From Mastigias papua (taxonomy: Eukaryota; Cnidaria; Scyphozoa; Rhizostomeae; Mastigiidae), in assembly GCA_964019165.1 (NCBI GenBank), contig OZ025268.1, forward strand, positions 2,595,501 to 2,659,500: 64,000 nt of DNA, given 5' to 3'. This document shows, piece after piece, positions 49,146 to 61,636 of this stretch; positions within the stretch are counted from its first letter, which is position 1; every line of letters begins with the position of its first letter. The position numbers and the translations under genes were made by a program. The notes below the pieces were generated by a model, which did not search any database, was not told the origin of the DNA, and saw nothing but the letters and a program-made list of their open reading frames with translations.

Positions 49146-51165
49146 ACTGCAATGAAAAGACTCTCTTTACCTTCTCTCTTCCACACATCAATCAAAATAT
49201 TGCATTTATGCCTGTATGCACCAAGGTATATCTTGCACGATTGTATACAGTAGGTTTTTAGGTCCGCAAGGGCTAAGATTCCGTAAAATATCGCGTTTTT
49301 TTGAGGCAGATATCAAGATATCCATATCTACATATTAATCACAGATCAGAAACGCTTTAACGGTCTGAAGCTAGTAACAAAACATTTAACAAGGATTAAT
49401 GGGCAGTACGTCATTACATCTACGTAATACAGGATCTTTCTAACTGCATTACATAAAAGCTTCCAGCATGATGTATTACAGAATTTCTCTATCTTAGAAG
49501 CAGAAACGTCTGCGCAGGAAAAGGGACTCAGTATACAGGGCACTAAGGATGTGACTTATTAGTATCATATCATACACAAGATAATATTCTTCGCTAGATT
49601 TTATACTTAAGAGAGTGTCAGGGTAAGAAGAATCACAATAAAACTACTGCTCTTATGAATTTTTACTGAATTCTCCTTCCAAATCAGTACGTGCAACCTG
49701 TTAGTATATAAATGAAACATCGGAATAAGTTCGCGACGCGTTTCTAGCAGTATCTAAAAGGGTACAGCTCGCCCCCTTTCCTTCTGTGGGCTGAGGACAG
49801 GGATGCGATCGCCCCTATTGGCCCTATGCTACAGGCGTACATGCTTACAAGACTTTACATTCAGCCATGACGGATAACAAAAAGCGTACACCTTGCAGAG
49901 TATCTGGCAATGACTATGTTTTTAAGCAAACTAATAAGTGATCCTAATATCTGGCATGTTTCTTGAGTTCGTTTGTTCAGGCATGGCTCTATAGCTTCAA
50001 AATATGATTCATAGACACATGCACTCATTGTTGACAAGAATTCCGGGCCCCTTTTGACTGGTACTTCAATTCATATCGTTACTGGTTAGCAATGGGCATG
50101 AAATCAAATGATCCAGAATCGTGCTATACTCCTATATTTGATGTAATCAAATCATAGATCTTCCATTAGAAAATGTCATACAATGCACTAAATTGTGTAG
50201 GACTACTCATTGTAATGGTGTATAACGTTACTGTATGGTCTTATGACATTAGTCTAAATCAGTTCCTGTCTTCGAGCTGTGAAGAAAGGCCCTAAAGATG
50301 ACAACCTATTGATTTACAACAACGGCTATAAAATAAGGAAAACGATCAAATTCATGAAAATGAGCTTTGCAACTACTCACAGAAACTCGTTAAAATATAT
50401 ATCGAACAGGTAGTTGAAAGGCAGTAAATTCTGCACAAACAGCTTACAGACCAGAAAATCTTTAGCAAGAAACAAAACAGAGCAGACACTCTAGTAACAG
50501 TATTAGGCCACTTCTTTTCCAGACACTTAATGACTCAAAATTGAGAAGGAAATCGGGTAGCAACGAAGGAGGGGACGCTGTTCAAACTAATCCCTACCAC
50601 TATATACCAGAAAGTCTCTTAAATTCCATCATGTGTTTTTGTTAACAAGGATAGTCAATTATTCTCCATCCTTTACTTACAATAACTTTCATCATCTTCA
50701 CAAATAGTATTAATATTATAATCCAAACAGAACACATACATGCTAAATATAGGCCAGCATGTTGGCAGTGCTATACAAGAACTAAATCATGATTTTACCA
50801 TATTACTTATTCCCAATACATCAAAAACGAAAAGTTTTGGCGTGATAAACTTTAGGACAAAAATTAGCCAAACATTATTCGTCCGGAATTCCGATAGGTC
50901 GGAAAGTTTATCATGCCGAAACTTTCATTTATTGTTTTCCCCTATTTTCTGAGAAACTCGGCCTAATAAGTGTAGGTAGCAAAGGCGTATGGGATACCGA
51001 CGGTATTTTGTAAGAAATTTTTGAGATGCTGCGCGCTTGAGATAAAGAGAGAGAGTTGATTGTATGCTTCTTGATCTCCTACGGGCATTGAAAGCTTAGA
51101 TTTACTTCCAAATGTTATTAAGCGAGTACCAATGCCCCTTTGGAAACCAACCATTTGTTCTACAC

Positions 51166-51311
51166 TGGCACGCCTGCCCGCACCGAGGGCAGGAGGGGCA
51201 AGTGTCCTATTGAGGGCACATTATAAGCATTTTTGCACTAAAATAATTAAGTCCTTGGAAAGGGCAGGAGGAGCAGCTGCCCCCTTGCCCCCCAAGCGTA
51301 GGCGTCCCTGG
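51166..51311. mobile_element. small MITE with 8-bp target duplication (146 bp)
   Basis: Flanked by perfect 8-bp repeats TTCTACAC (51158-51165 and 51312-51319). Ends are TGGCACGCCTGCCC and, reverse-complemented, CCAGGGACGCCTACGC, imperfect inverted repeats around ACGCCT(G/A)C. The interior is GC-rich with GGGCAGGAGG at both ends. 8-bp duplications suggest hAT-type mobilisation. Only one copy is seen here, so its ends are less certain than those of the two-copy families. Confidence 0.72.
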
Positions 51312-52662
51312 TTCTACACCAGTCTCTTTTGAGATCCGTTGCCATATTTTAGGACACATGAAATGGTTATAGACAGTTCTATATTGGCTACGATACAATA
51401 CATAAGAGTGTATCAAACAAGCAAAAGAAGAACAGAAGAAAAAGAACAAAGTACCCTTAATTCTAATGGGCCCTGAGTGTCTCCGTTACGCCATGGGTAC
51501 CAATCATTGGTGTTTGTCATAAGGGTTGTGTTAACCGCATGTAATGGTCGAAAACCAGATTGATGTTAATATAGTAATTTATTTGCGTTTAGATATACAT
51601 AAAACTGTTTGAGTACTAACCTCTCACATAGCCTAGATACGAGAGGAGAACAGATATAAGCCTATAGTTAGACATGTCATCATTGCACGCTTAAAAGTGA
51701 AAGTGAATCATTTTTTATGATTTAGGAGGTCCCTAATTTACTTTTAGACTTGACAAAGAGAAATGTAGGTGAGATTCATATGTTCTGAAGAACAACAAGA
51801 AAAACTTCTCTGAAATTCCATTCGTGACAAAGCAATAGTTCTCAATAATCACCTAAAGAGGTGGATAAGTACTAATAGGAAAAATGAGAGTTATTGAAGT
51901 ATAGATATTATAAGTTTAGTTTTGGAAGGGAGAGCAAATATAATGATAGAATGTAGAAGGATTGAAATGCTACTGTGGGAGGCCAATATAATTCAACAGA
52001 GATACAGAACTACTTTGTAAATTTGAGAGCAATTAGCAGAACACCTACTACTGCACTTAACAATAAACTGAATTCTCAATTCACGACATGTCGCTACTTA
52101 AAGGCTCTTGGTGTCTGAAAACTACAAGGCTTTTTGATACCAAAAGAGCCAATCTATGTACGCATTTGACCAGGGGACAGTAGACCATCAAATTACTACC
52201 GAAATGTTTCGCAACAAAAAGCAACATACTTGCTAACTTGAAAGATAAAATAGCAAAGATTGGAAAACTTAAGGAAAAGTCCGATTATATTATGAATCAA
52301 GGAATAAAAACGACAAGAAAAAGGCCATAATAATTTAAAAACTTTAACCTCGAAGCATTCAATTTCATTTAATTACTACCTAACCTTTCAAGTTTACATT
52401 TATCTATTACCCATTTGGCCTATTTAAATGTGCCCCCTCATACTTATGATGGGTCTGGAACGTTTATCTGACATTTATGCATTTAGTTTCTAAGTATCTT
52501 TTTCAATCTAAATACTGTAATTTTTAGAAACTTCATTGTAATTCTTAAGTCATTTTGACTTAATGCAATTTTTTACTTGTACTACTTGTACCTATAAATT
52601 CTGTGCGCCACAGAGGATTGTATAATATAGGGACGCATTATAAAATCAATTATGTATATGTA

Positions 52663-53010
52663 TACACGTTTTTTTTTATAAGAAAAAAGTTTATAAGAAA
52701 ATGAGGCTCAAATGGCCAAAATCTTAAGAAAATCCTAAGAAAATCACAAGGCTCAAGTTCAAGAAAATGCTAAGAAAATTACAGTTCACCTTCTTTACAT
52801 GCCAGAAATTGATACTGGCTCATTTTTGCAAACTCTCGTACAAAGATCGAGACTTATGGTGGCCCAACAAATACAGAGTAGCCTGTTTCAGCCAGTTTTT
52901 TCCTGCAGAAGTTAAGAAAATCTTAAGAAAATCTCAGCCTCAAATTCGTGAAAAGTTACGAAAATTGAGCTTCAGGAAAAAAAGCATTTTTCTTATACAA
53001 AAGACATGTA
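52663..53010 (+). mobile_element. 348-bp TA-flanked MITE, copy 1
   Basis: Inverted ends TACACGTTTTTTTTTATAAG and, reverse-complemented, TACATGTCTTTTGTATAAG, both beginning with TA. Subterminal AAGAAAAT boxes recur many times near both ends. It shares its whole length with the copy at 58771-59118, which is the same size in the opposite orientation. TA at both termini suggests a TA target preference as in Tc1/mariner-like elements. An open frame across it is incidental. Confidence 0.85.
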
Positions 53011-53229
53011 AATAACTATGTATTCCAATAACATTGATACAAGTCAAATAGATGTGTCGAAGTGATAGATAATATGGCTCTATTTCACGTCGTCCTGGTT
53101 CTGTGGTAGAAAAGCGTACTAAAAGTCGTCCTCTATTCTAGACATTTCTAAAATGCAGAACACCTCTTAACATTTTTGCCCTCGGAGAGTCTCTTAACTA
53201 ACATTGAACCCTGTAGTAGGTTTTCCTAA

Positions 53230-54450
53230 ACAAAAGGTTTCTCTTTAAAAACAAAAGGAAATATGTTTGTGACAAATGCTTAGGACGAAGGTCGTTAAAA
53301 ATAAACATAGAGCGAAAACATATGGTTCTTTTAGTGAATTAAAAGATATCGATCAGGGTGTCCCTCAAGGATCAGTACTAGGGCCTCTCTTATTTATTAT
53401 TTACATCAATGATCTGCTCATTTTCCTGCCAGACATTGACATTTGCAAGTAATGTAAGTGACATTGACAACATAATTATGCTGCACAAACTAGAGAGCTC
53501 TATCTCAACTGTTGCAGGTTGGCTTTAATATAATTACATGAGGCTAAATAGAGAAAATGAAATTTTCACAGTCTTTGGTGACCAAAGCAATGATTAGAGA
53601 CTACCCAGATTGCTGAAAGTAGAGAGCAAAAACTACTAGGGATCACACTAGACAAAAGACTAGCATTCAAGTCACACATTGAACCATTATGTAAGAAGGC
53701 AAATCAAAAGTTCCATGCTCTTTCCCGCATTTCGTGCTACTTAAGCACAAGGCAGCTGAAACTTACAATGAAAACGCTCATTCTATCCCAATTTAACTAC
53801 TGGCCTCTTGTGTGGGTGTTCTGTGGCCTAACCTTGGACAATAAAATAAATCGAATACACGAAAAGGCATTCCCTTCTGTTAGAAGCAAACACTATCAAT
53901 ACATAAAAGCTGCTAATGATTGAAGTCTACAAAACCGTACAAAATGTCAACCCGAGTTTTATGAAGGAAATATCTGTACAAAAGTACATAACCCACAATC
54001 TTAGGAATAATTTGCCAATGCGTATTCGCAAAATGAGAACTTCTAGTTATGGAAATGAGAGCTTGTCCTGTCTAGGACGTAAGCTCTGGAATAGCTTACC
54101 CGATGAATTTAAAAGCACTAAAACTCTTGCACCATATAAAAGGCAAATCAAAGGATGGAACGATAACTGCAACTGCAGGTTATGTTTAAAATTCGTTAGC
54201 CATGTCGGTTTCCTAACTTAACTTTATTGATCTTCATTCATTCTATATTTGTATACTAGCTTTATTTTTCTTGTTCTATGTAAATATATTATTATTATTG
54301 TATCATACTTTCCTAAGTACTGTTTCTCGTAGGAAATAGGTTTTAATTAGCTTATTTTCTAGCTATATATTTATTTATCTACGCCTACTGTAAATAACTG
54401 AATAATAAAAATAGTACTAATAATAAAAGTAATAATAATAAATTAAAAAT
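53230..54450 (+). mobile_element. degenerate LINE, 3' half of reverse transcriptase and tail
   Basis: Contains RT blocks in order though with frameshifts and stops: DIDQGVPQGSVLGPLLFIIY then INDLL (RT palm), LLGITLDKRLAFKSHI, SRISCYLSTRQLKLTMKTLI and the C-terminal segment MIEVYKTVQNVNPSFMKEIS...LGRKLWNSLPDEFKS, ending NCNCRLC with a stop near 54220. The catalytic YADD box region is deleted (near 53450). An AT-rich tail with repeated AATAATAA follows to about 54450. Same family as the fragments at 16.2 and 19.7 kb (Jockey/CR1-like). Inactive. Confidence 0.85.
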
Positions 54451-55560
54451 TATCATGTAGCAATCCTCAGCCAGGCTTAATAGTGTGCGCGAGCCCTCAA
54501 GCACCGCTAGCAGATATAAAATGATACACTCCGAATTCAAATCTACCTATTGATTGTTTCTACGTACCATGTTACTGTAAAAGCATTTCACACAGCTGAG
54601 AACCCAGTAAAAGACATGTTTACATGTTATCTGCATCTGACCATATACTTAAAATCCTGTTTTAATTTCCAGGCACGTTTAATGGTCAGACATGTGCTTG
54701 AAGGCACAACGTACTTTTAGAGAGCCCAGGTCACTGCAAAGAGGGAAGGTGAGCGCCATGTTTCATGCCATAAGAAAAAAGCATTAACAAACGGCAACTG
54801 TCAAAAACGTAGTCTTAACTCATTCGTGAGAGGCAACCCGCTGTGTAAAATCCTTTAAATAACATCCTGTAGCAAAACATTATCTTTAAAGCTCTTATAC
54901 CCAGCACGCAATATACGAAGCAAAATTTTGTCCAATAACATGAAAGTTTGGCGAGATTTTCTCGATTTAATGACTAAAGTCCACAAAGCGTTTCTGTAAT
55001 TCAAATTTAGAGCCCTTTAGATCTCAAAGCATGGGCCGACATACATTGGAGGTCTGGTTTCAGCTGTAATAATGCCATTGAAGAAATGCATCTGCGAACT
55101 ATGAGCTACCAAAAACTTAGAAATAGGCAAACTGAATGATGCAACAAAATAAATGTACTAGCTAGTTTAACTTTAGGAAGTGAAAATTCGCTGATAATGT
55201 GTCTGAAGCTGGTATAAATTTCGATAAACTCAATTATACATCTCAGCGTTAAATGTCGATTTTAGTACAACGCACCCCTAATTCCTTAGGAGAGATGAAC
55301 CTCGTGGGTAATTTTCTACTTTATATCAAAGACCTTTTGATACAATTCAGCTGTCTACAGGCCTAGTTTTGAATTATGCACAAGAATTACAGCTTAGAGT
55401 GCTGCCTGCAAGCTATAAAGGATAACGTAACAGATCCCTACACAGCCACCCGCATTGGGAGTGCACAAGGCTATGCATAGAATACAGCGACCAAAATGCA
55501 GTTAATTAATGCATTTCTAACAAAGACTGATTGTAGCAAAAAAAGCAGTAATCGACATAC

Positions 55561-55797
55561 CATTCTTTTTGTAATAAGTAACAGGGCATATTTCCCGCTT
55601 TTCCACACACTGTAATGCCTTACGAACATCTGAGACAGAATTGGGGTCCGTCTCTGGTCCACAAAGAAATTCTAAGGCACAGCTTTTTTGCACAAAATCT
55701 CCCTTTTCGTAGCCAGTGAGCTCACATATACCTTTCGTGCAGTAAATAACTGGAATACCATCTGCCTGCGCATTTCCAATAACAAAATTCTTTCCAG
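55561..55797 (-). CDS. erg (KCNH2/6/7-like): ERG channel exon: N-terminal half of PAS domain
   Basis: Encodes about 79 residues beginning GKNFVIGNAQ and ending in YYKKNG, the first part of the cytosolic PAS domain, which in ERG channels docks on the C-terminal binding domain and slows closing. Recognisable PAS blocks are VIYCTKGICELTGY and LEFLCGPETD, matching hERG IYCNDGFCELCGY and DFLHGP. The acceptor is CCATTGCAG at 55806-55798. The donor is AATG followed by GTATGT (intron starts at 55560). The exon starts two bases into a codon and ends one base into the next. The stop after this point in the same frame is intronic. An in-frame Met just upstream is before the acceptor and is not a start. 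In the family one short exon with the true start (about 25 residues) precedes this. I did not find it in 55.8-64 kb. Confidence 0.93.
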
Positions 55798-55984
55798 CTG
55801 CAATGGAATTCAAAATAGGTATGATAGAGATCGTTGATGTAAGATAACCAGGGATTTAGATATAATCCCATCGGAGAGGAGAAATATCTTAAGGTGCAAG
55901 AATTACATGTGCTAGAACTGTTTGTCTGTTTTGATGATTCCATACAACCATCCAATGCAAGCCTGAAAGACATCTGCTACACTG

Positions 55985-56085
55985 TTAATGATGATGTTAC
56001 GGATTATAATTATGATTATGGTGACATTACTGATGACTGTGATAACATTGATGATGATATTGATGATGATTATGGTGAGGAGTAC
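55985..56085. repeat. GAT-rich low-complexity tract
   Basis: Imperfect GATGATGAT/GATTAT triplets immediately left of the MITE at 56096. Confidence 0.85.
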
Positions 56086-56095
56086 CTTTTCTATC

Positions 56096-56247
56096 CAGGC
56101 CCGTAGCCAGCTTGAATTCACAAGGGGGGCAGAGGCAATATATTTAATACAGATGTCTATATAATTCATGTCTCTAGGGGAGGCACAGAGTCATATCTCA
56201 CAAGTCCAGGGGGCCTTGCCCCCAAGCCCCCTTTGGCTACAGGCCTG
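56096..56247. mobile_element. hAT-like MITE, CAGGCCCGTAGCC family, copy 1 (152 bp)
   Basis: Inverted ends CAGGCCCGTAGCCA and, reverse-complemented, CAGGCCTGTAGCCA. Flanked by perfect 8-bp duplications TTTCTATC (56088-56095 and 56248-56255). The interior shares GAATTCACAAGGGGGG and GAGGCACAGAGTCA blocks, inverted where expected, with 63499-63699. It lies about 300 bp upstream of the first visible PAS exon. Confidence 0.9.
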
Positions 56248-57072
56248 TTTCTATCAAAACATAAGTCTATTTTACATGAAGATTCGGATCAGTTAAAGTA
56301 ACTACATTTTGCCTTCTTGACTTGGTATCATAACTTGCAACATATAGAACAGTGTTCCTTAAACTTTTCATCAACACAAACTGTTAAATGCTTAAAGATT
56401 TCAACACAAACTGGGGTATGGGGTGGGGATCTACTGAGTAAAAATAACGATAACAATACAATATATTTATGCTTGTGTGTAACCAAGAGACCCAGTCACT
56501 TTCAAAATAAAAGCCTGCTCTGTCTCAGGTAATAAATATAACTGAAATTTTTTATTATTTCTTGGCCCAGTGCATGGCCTGTGGCCCAGTACCAACTGAT
56601 CTAAGGACCAGTACTAATCAGGAGCCTGGTGGCTGAGAACAGAATAATACATACTAAGAGAATCAAGCTTCAGTAACAAATGGCACAAATCACACCTAGC
56701 CAGAATTATAATTACAAAGCAATGACAATTTTGCTTTTAAATGACATTCCAAGAGCTACAATGACTGTAATATAACGATGATGGGTCTCAACAGACGAAG
56801 CATTGAGCATCTCAAAAATATGGCTTGGTTATGAAGAATCTGCAAGAAATCTACCTCACAACCATAAACAAAGATGCGCATATGATTAATTAGAACAACT
56901 TGCACTCAAGTACAAAGCTAAAGGGGGTATGGGAGGCATTGCCATCCAACAAGAATTTGTTGCCTCTCTTTGCACATCCAACAATTTTAAGATAAAATAT
57001 CTATTACCTAAAACCTTAAAAGAAATAGAAAACTTGACACAAGACAACTAACAACAGCAAATGTATTAATGA

Positions 57073-57444
57073 TTATCTTTTGCTAAGGTTGCACTGTTCG
57101 TGCCACATAAAAGATCCTTTTCTCCATAACAGTAAACAAATGGTATAAATGTCAGTTTCAGTCTTTGTCAAGGTCTTGATCATTCTCTGTTGTGGGGGCT
57201 TATTCAACGGGAGATTATTAACAATTTGAAGTTCTAGCATGGGAGCTTCTTCAATGGAGGGGGGTTCTTGAGGGGGGAAATTTGAGGATTTATAGTAGTG
57301 CCAGTTGTCATAGTCAAATTGGACAGTGCGTACTTCATGAAAACCACTAGGGGTGGAAAGCAATGGAAACCAAGTCCGATGAAAGTCAACATGTTCTCTT
57401 ATGGTAGAAATCATAATAATAGGAATGTAAAAAGAAATAAGCAA
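57073..57444 (-). other. unexplained open frame, 123 codons
   Basis: A minus-strand open frame starting MLISFYIPIIMISTIREHV with mixed composition (FHEVRTVQFDYDNWHYYKSS, PPQEPPSIEEAPMLELQIV) that does not look like repeat or low-complexity sequence. I recognise no family, and no splice sites or promoter mark it as real. It could be a decayed transposon gene or chance. Confidence 0.25.
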
Positions 57445-58770
57445 AACACAAACAATGTAGCCAGGAGTAAGTAGCTATCAAGCAATTTCATATTAAAAAC
57501 ACAACCTTTTGATCCTCTGAGACAAAAAGTGTATGGTGTGCACATTCATAGTGCTGAAATACCACTAGATTTAAGAATTGAAACCAAGCATCATTCACCA
57601 CAGGTGAAGATAACATACTAATAGAGAAAACCACAGCTGCAGCAATAGTATTTAGCCATTCAGCAACTTATATTTATGAACACCAGGTACCTGCAACTGA
57701 ACATCTGAATAGGTAGAGATACCATACATACTCTATGCAAACATTATGGTTTGTGCAGCATATACCTCATGATATGGCAGATGGTATCGATTAAAGTGTA
57801 TAAACTTCTCAACAATGGTTTTGATACAGTCCATTAATCCTATGACCCCAAATGAAAAACTAATCCACTCTAGGATAGGGGCAGGCAGCAGTTTGGATTA
57901 GCAACAGTAGACCCTGTGTTAGGCTCCTAAGCTGAAAAATATAGATGCTCCCAGTTTTCACTGTAAAATCTGAGACTATTCAAGTTCCCATTTCACATTT
58001 GGGACTACTAACAAAGTACGACCGTCACTTGAATGTAAGTTCACAAAAAGACAATCGCACATAACAAGGGCATCACTTCTGCACTGCATTTATAGTTGAA
58101 AATGACAGCAAATATCGTTAACATTCTCTGCATACATAATTACTTATTACACCTAACATTTTACTCTGTGTGCAGTTCTAGAGAGAAATCTGTGCAGACT
58201 TCACTATACATCACTTGAAAAAGATTCTCTCTAAAGCAGAGTGTCATATGTACATCTCTATTTTCCATATATACAACTTGGCAACAACCACGCACAATTT
58301 CAGTGCCTGCTCGTCAGGTGTATTTAGTTCTTGCTTATGAGAATCAAAGATCCTTCCTCATTATAGTAGCTGCAAGAATAATGTGCAGCTCTAACTATTC
58401 CTTACAAAAGTCTCTGGAGTCAATAGCAAAGTGTGAATTGGAACAAATGGATTATGTTACGACTTCACTTGAACTACTGAAAAACCTACGTTGTGTCACC
58501 TAATACTATAAGTACACTGTCATCCTGTACAAAACAGTCAAAGAATATAGTTCAAAGTGACTTACGGTAGTGCTCAATTACTTTCAAGATTTGTTCATTG
58601 CAAGAAAATTCGCTGTACAACCTTCCCCTCTTCATCGGCATCCTTCTGTTGATATTTGTCACGATCAAAACAGCGGCGCGACCTCGTTCTCATACATTCA
58701 ATAGGTTCAATCGCTGGTTTAAACATAAGATAGGATGGTTCAATATCAGGTGTCTATATAGCTTTTGAGA

Positions 58771-59118
58771 TACACGTTTTTTTATATAAGAAAAACACTT
58801 TTGTTCCTGAGGCTCAATTTTCTTAACTTTTCACAAATTTGAGGCTGAGATTTTCTTAAGATTTTCTTAACTTTTGCAAGAATAAAATGGCTGAAACAGG
58901 CTACTCTGTATTTGTTGGGCCACCATAAGTCTCGATCTTTGTACGAGAGCTTGCAAAAATGAGCCAATATCAATTTCTGGCATGTAAAGAAGATGAACTG
59001 TAATTTTCTTAGCATTTTCTTGAACTAGAGCCTTGTGATTTTCTTAGGATTTTCTTAAGATTTTGGCCATTTGAGCCTCATTTTCTTATAAACTTTTTTC
59101 TTATAAAAAAAGCGTGTA
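58771..59118 (-). mobile_element. 348-bp TA-flanked MITE, copy 2
   Basis: Reverse-orientation twin of 52663-53010 with the same length. Ends are TACACGTTTTTTTATATAAG and, reverse-complemented, TACACGCTTTTTTTATAAG, better preserved than in copy 1. Confidence 0.87.
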
Positions 59119-60187
59119 CTGCTTGTCTTTACCTCACTGCCCCTTTACCATAAAACTCAAAAGTTTCCATATTGCAGTTCTAGACCTGTCGACGCATATG
59201 ATTTCCTCTTGGGTGTCACACTTTGAATGGATGATACCAGTAACGAGTCAGCTCTGAAAAGGTCGGGGGGGACAGTAGCGAACAGGAAGGATGGGGACTG
59301 CGGGGTTTTGGTCGCAGGGGAATGTTTGGAACCAAGCCCTTTAGATTCTAGGAAGATGCCCTTTCTAAATTTAGAGATGTGCCCATTCTAGAATGAAAAA
59401 CTGAGGAAATCATTGATTTGCCCGTGAAAAACGTCAATATTCTACCAAAAATATTTTCAGCTTTAAAAATGTTTTAGGGGGCAAGGAGGGACAAAATCTT
59501 TTAGCTGGACAGGCAATACCCACCGTGCCCACCTCAAACTCGAAACGTGACCTTACTATCTAACCAGAGCCTTTGAATGGAGGATATAGAAAGTAATTCT
59601 CGTTTATTCGGTACATGAGTTTACATTTTGTGAATGCAGTTACCTTGAAGTAATATTTACTCAAGCGAATAAGTATCAGCTATGATAATGCTTAATTAAT
59701 AACGCTTGTTATTTCATCTTTTCACGCAATAGACTGCTCGTTTTATCATGAAGGAAACTTCTCTTTGTAAACAGGTGCTTCTGTGGGGCTGACAGGCGTG
59801 CATTACAAATTTACCAGTGTTGCAAGGTGTAAAACAAAATAACACCAAACAGAATGGAATATACCATTCAGCTGTGTTCTCGCCCAGGGCATGAAATAAT
59901 GTTGGATTCTATAGCGTAAATTACCTTCTGGAGTTGGAAATCGAAACTGATGACCTGTCATCGAGAAAAAGTGTGGATTTGTACATAGGGCACGTCTATT
60001 TATTGAAATATATAATTAAAATTCATATATGCACATGACATATATTAAGATTTATCAATTTTAGCTGATGTTAATCATCATCATTTTTCCTTTTTGATGC
60101 CTTGTTAGTGTTTAGCTTCTGCAAGGCTCATTGTGTAATTTAAGGGAATCTTCAAAACAATTTTCACTGGCTTGGATTTGAGGCACA

Positions 60188-60298
60188 AGGGCATTGCAAA
60201 TATGGGAATTCATCACAGAGGAATAGCAAATAGGGGAATTCATCACAGGGGCATTGCAAATAGGGGAATTCATCACAGGGGCATTGCAAATAAGGGGG
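60188..60298. repeat. 30-bp minisatellite, about 3.7 copies
   Basis: Unit GGGCATTGCAAATAGGGGAA plus TTCATCACAG, with the second copy diverged (GGAATAGCAAAT). An open minus-strand frame across it with CDEFPYLQCP repeats is a by-product. Confidence 0.92.
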
Positions 60299-60727
60299 TA
60301 TGAGAATTTGATTGTAGAATTTTGCCATGGATTTCATTACCTTGCTTTGTGTAGTGCCAGAAAAGACATTGATTGCCAATGGCATACTTTTTATAAAGGG
60401 AGTAAAAGATAATTTGACACATGAGCAGTATACGGGAGCAATCCAGAAAATTGACCTTAAGGCAAATTTAAACAATAGAGCACTTGATGGTGGGGAATCA
60501 TGAGCCAAACAGTGGGGGGGGGAGGGTTAAAGAGCTTGATGGAGAATTTCCTTACAAGTTTGTGTGGTAAAACGATACCATGGTGTACCTCCAAGGAAAG
60601 ACTAAAGCAGTTTGTAAGTGCATTCGCTTGTCATTATTGTTTTTCCATGAGAATTAAGTCAAACAGGACGCCATCAATTCTGCACCCGAATAATTATTAG
60701 ATACATGTAAACTCTATTTCTATTTGA

Positions 60728-61140
60728 ACAATTTTATAAGAACACAAGCCTCAAAATTGGCGGGAAATTAAGAACAAGTTAAGAACAAGTTGGGCCGAAG
60801 CACTGTCCTAAAGCGTATTTTTCGATAACGATGCATACGCTTTCCAATAACATATTAACATGAACCTAGTGAAATAAGTTTCTGTGTTAACATGGTCTAC
60901 TAAGACTTTTGAAAAGGATTATACATCTGTAAGAACGTATACCTTTCATCTCCTGCTAATGTTATTAAAAATTATACATGTTTTATAATCATCAAATGTC
61001 GTCTTGTCTATTGTCTAAGGACTACATTGCCTACACCCCAATAATTTAAGAACCATCTAAGAACAATTCAGCCTCGAAATTTTGGCAAAAATTAAGAACA
61101 GCTAGCCTGAACCTCAATTTTAATTGTTCTTATGAAAAGA
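60728..61140 (+). repeat. 0.4-kb interspersed repeat family P, copy 3
   Basis: Plus-strand copy of the family at 21541 and 31685. Starts CAATTTTATAAGAACA and ends TGTTCTTATGAAAAG, giving an inverted TTTTxATAAGAACA terminus. Confidence 0.78.
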
Positions 61141-61636
61141 AGGTATTAATACATGTTTGACCGTTGACTAGTGAAACAGTCCCTTACGGCACCTTATTTC
61201 TTAGTCATGGCTCGGAACCTACTCGAATGGTTCTGTCTAAGCTAAAATGAGTGCTATGCTTCAGATCTGTTGCAAATTTCGAAAAAAAAATTAAGTGCTA
61301 GCTTACCTAAAAGTTTCAATGTGCTTCTGGATGATATCTCTAAAGCATTTACGAAGAGGGATCTATCCGCTTGTAAAGTTCTGGCATATGCGAGAGTAAG
61401 AATCCATTAAAATGCCAAGCTAGGGTCTAGGGGCGGCCTGACAGATTCATAAGTCCTCGGTCCATAAACTGAACGGGCCCTCTGCAGTATGTGAAAGTGA
61501 CAGAAACGAGGAAAAATTAAGTGCTAATATAGCAAAGAGTATCCTATAGAAAGATACAAGAAGCTCATATGATTTTCAATCGTTTTTTAGAAGCTAAAAC
61601 CTCAGGGTGGCATAAAGTTCTTTATCATGAATAGAG

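Larger units (their letters stand above)
28716..55560. other. 26.8-kb intron splitting the PAS domain, contents overview
   Basis: Holds a LINE fragment with flanking repeats (30.4-31.5 kb), family P copy 2, a (CAGT)n array, repeat Q copy 2, a hairpin (41.4 kb), the Ty3/Gypsy element (41.83-49.15 kb), a MITE at 51.17 kb, a TA-flanked MITE at 52.66 kb and a LINE remnant at 53.2-54.45 kb. Nothing specific was recognised in 28.8-30.4, 32.4-33.7, 33.9-41.3 (apart from pyrimidine-rich stretches at 35.04-35.40 kb and a weak direct repeat at 37.68/37.80 kb), 49.2-51.1, 51.4-52.6 and 54.5-55.5 kb. Confidence 0.75.

Noticed and set aside
52767..53015. 82-codon frame as a gene
   Set aside because: Lies wholly inside the 348-bp MITE apart from its last bases. 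The related frame in the copy at 58.8 kb shows that it travels with the element.
59755..59830. Possible first ERG exon (minus-strand APQ motif reminiscent of the family's N-terminal VAPQNTF)
   Set aside because: Only three residues match, flanking residues disagree, and no donor in the required phase follows. The real first exon is probably outside the window.
60164..60508. Minus-strand frame with repeated CDEFPYLQCP
   Set aside because: The repeat follows exactly the 30-bp minisatellite, and the rest of the frame shows no family.
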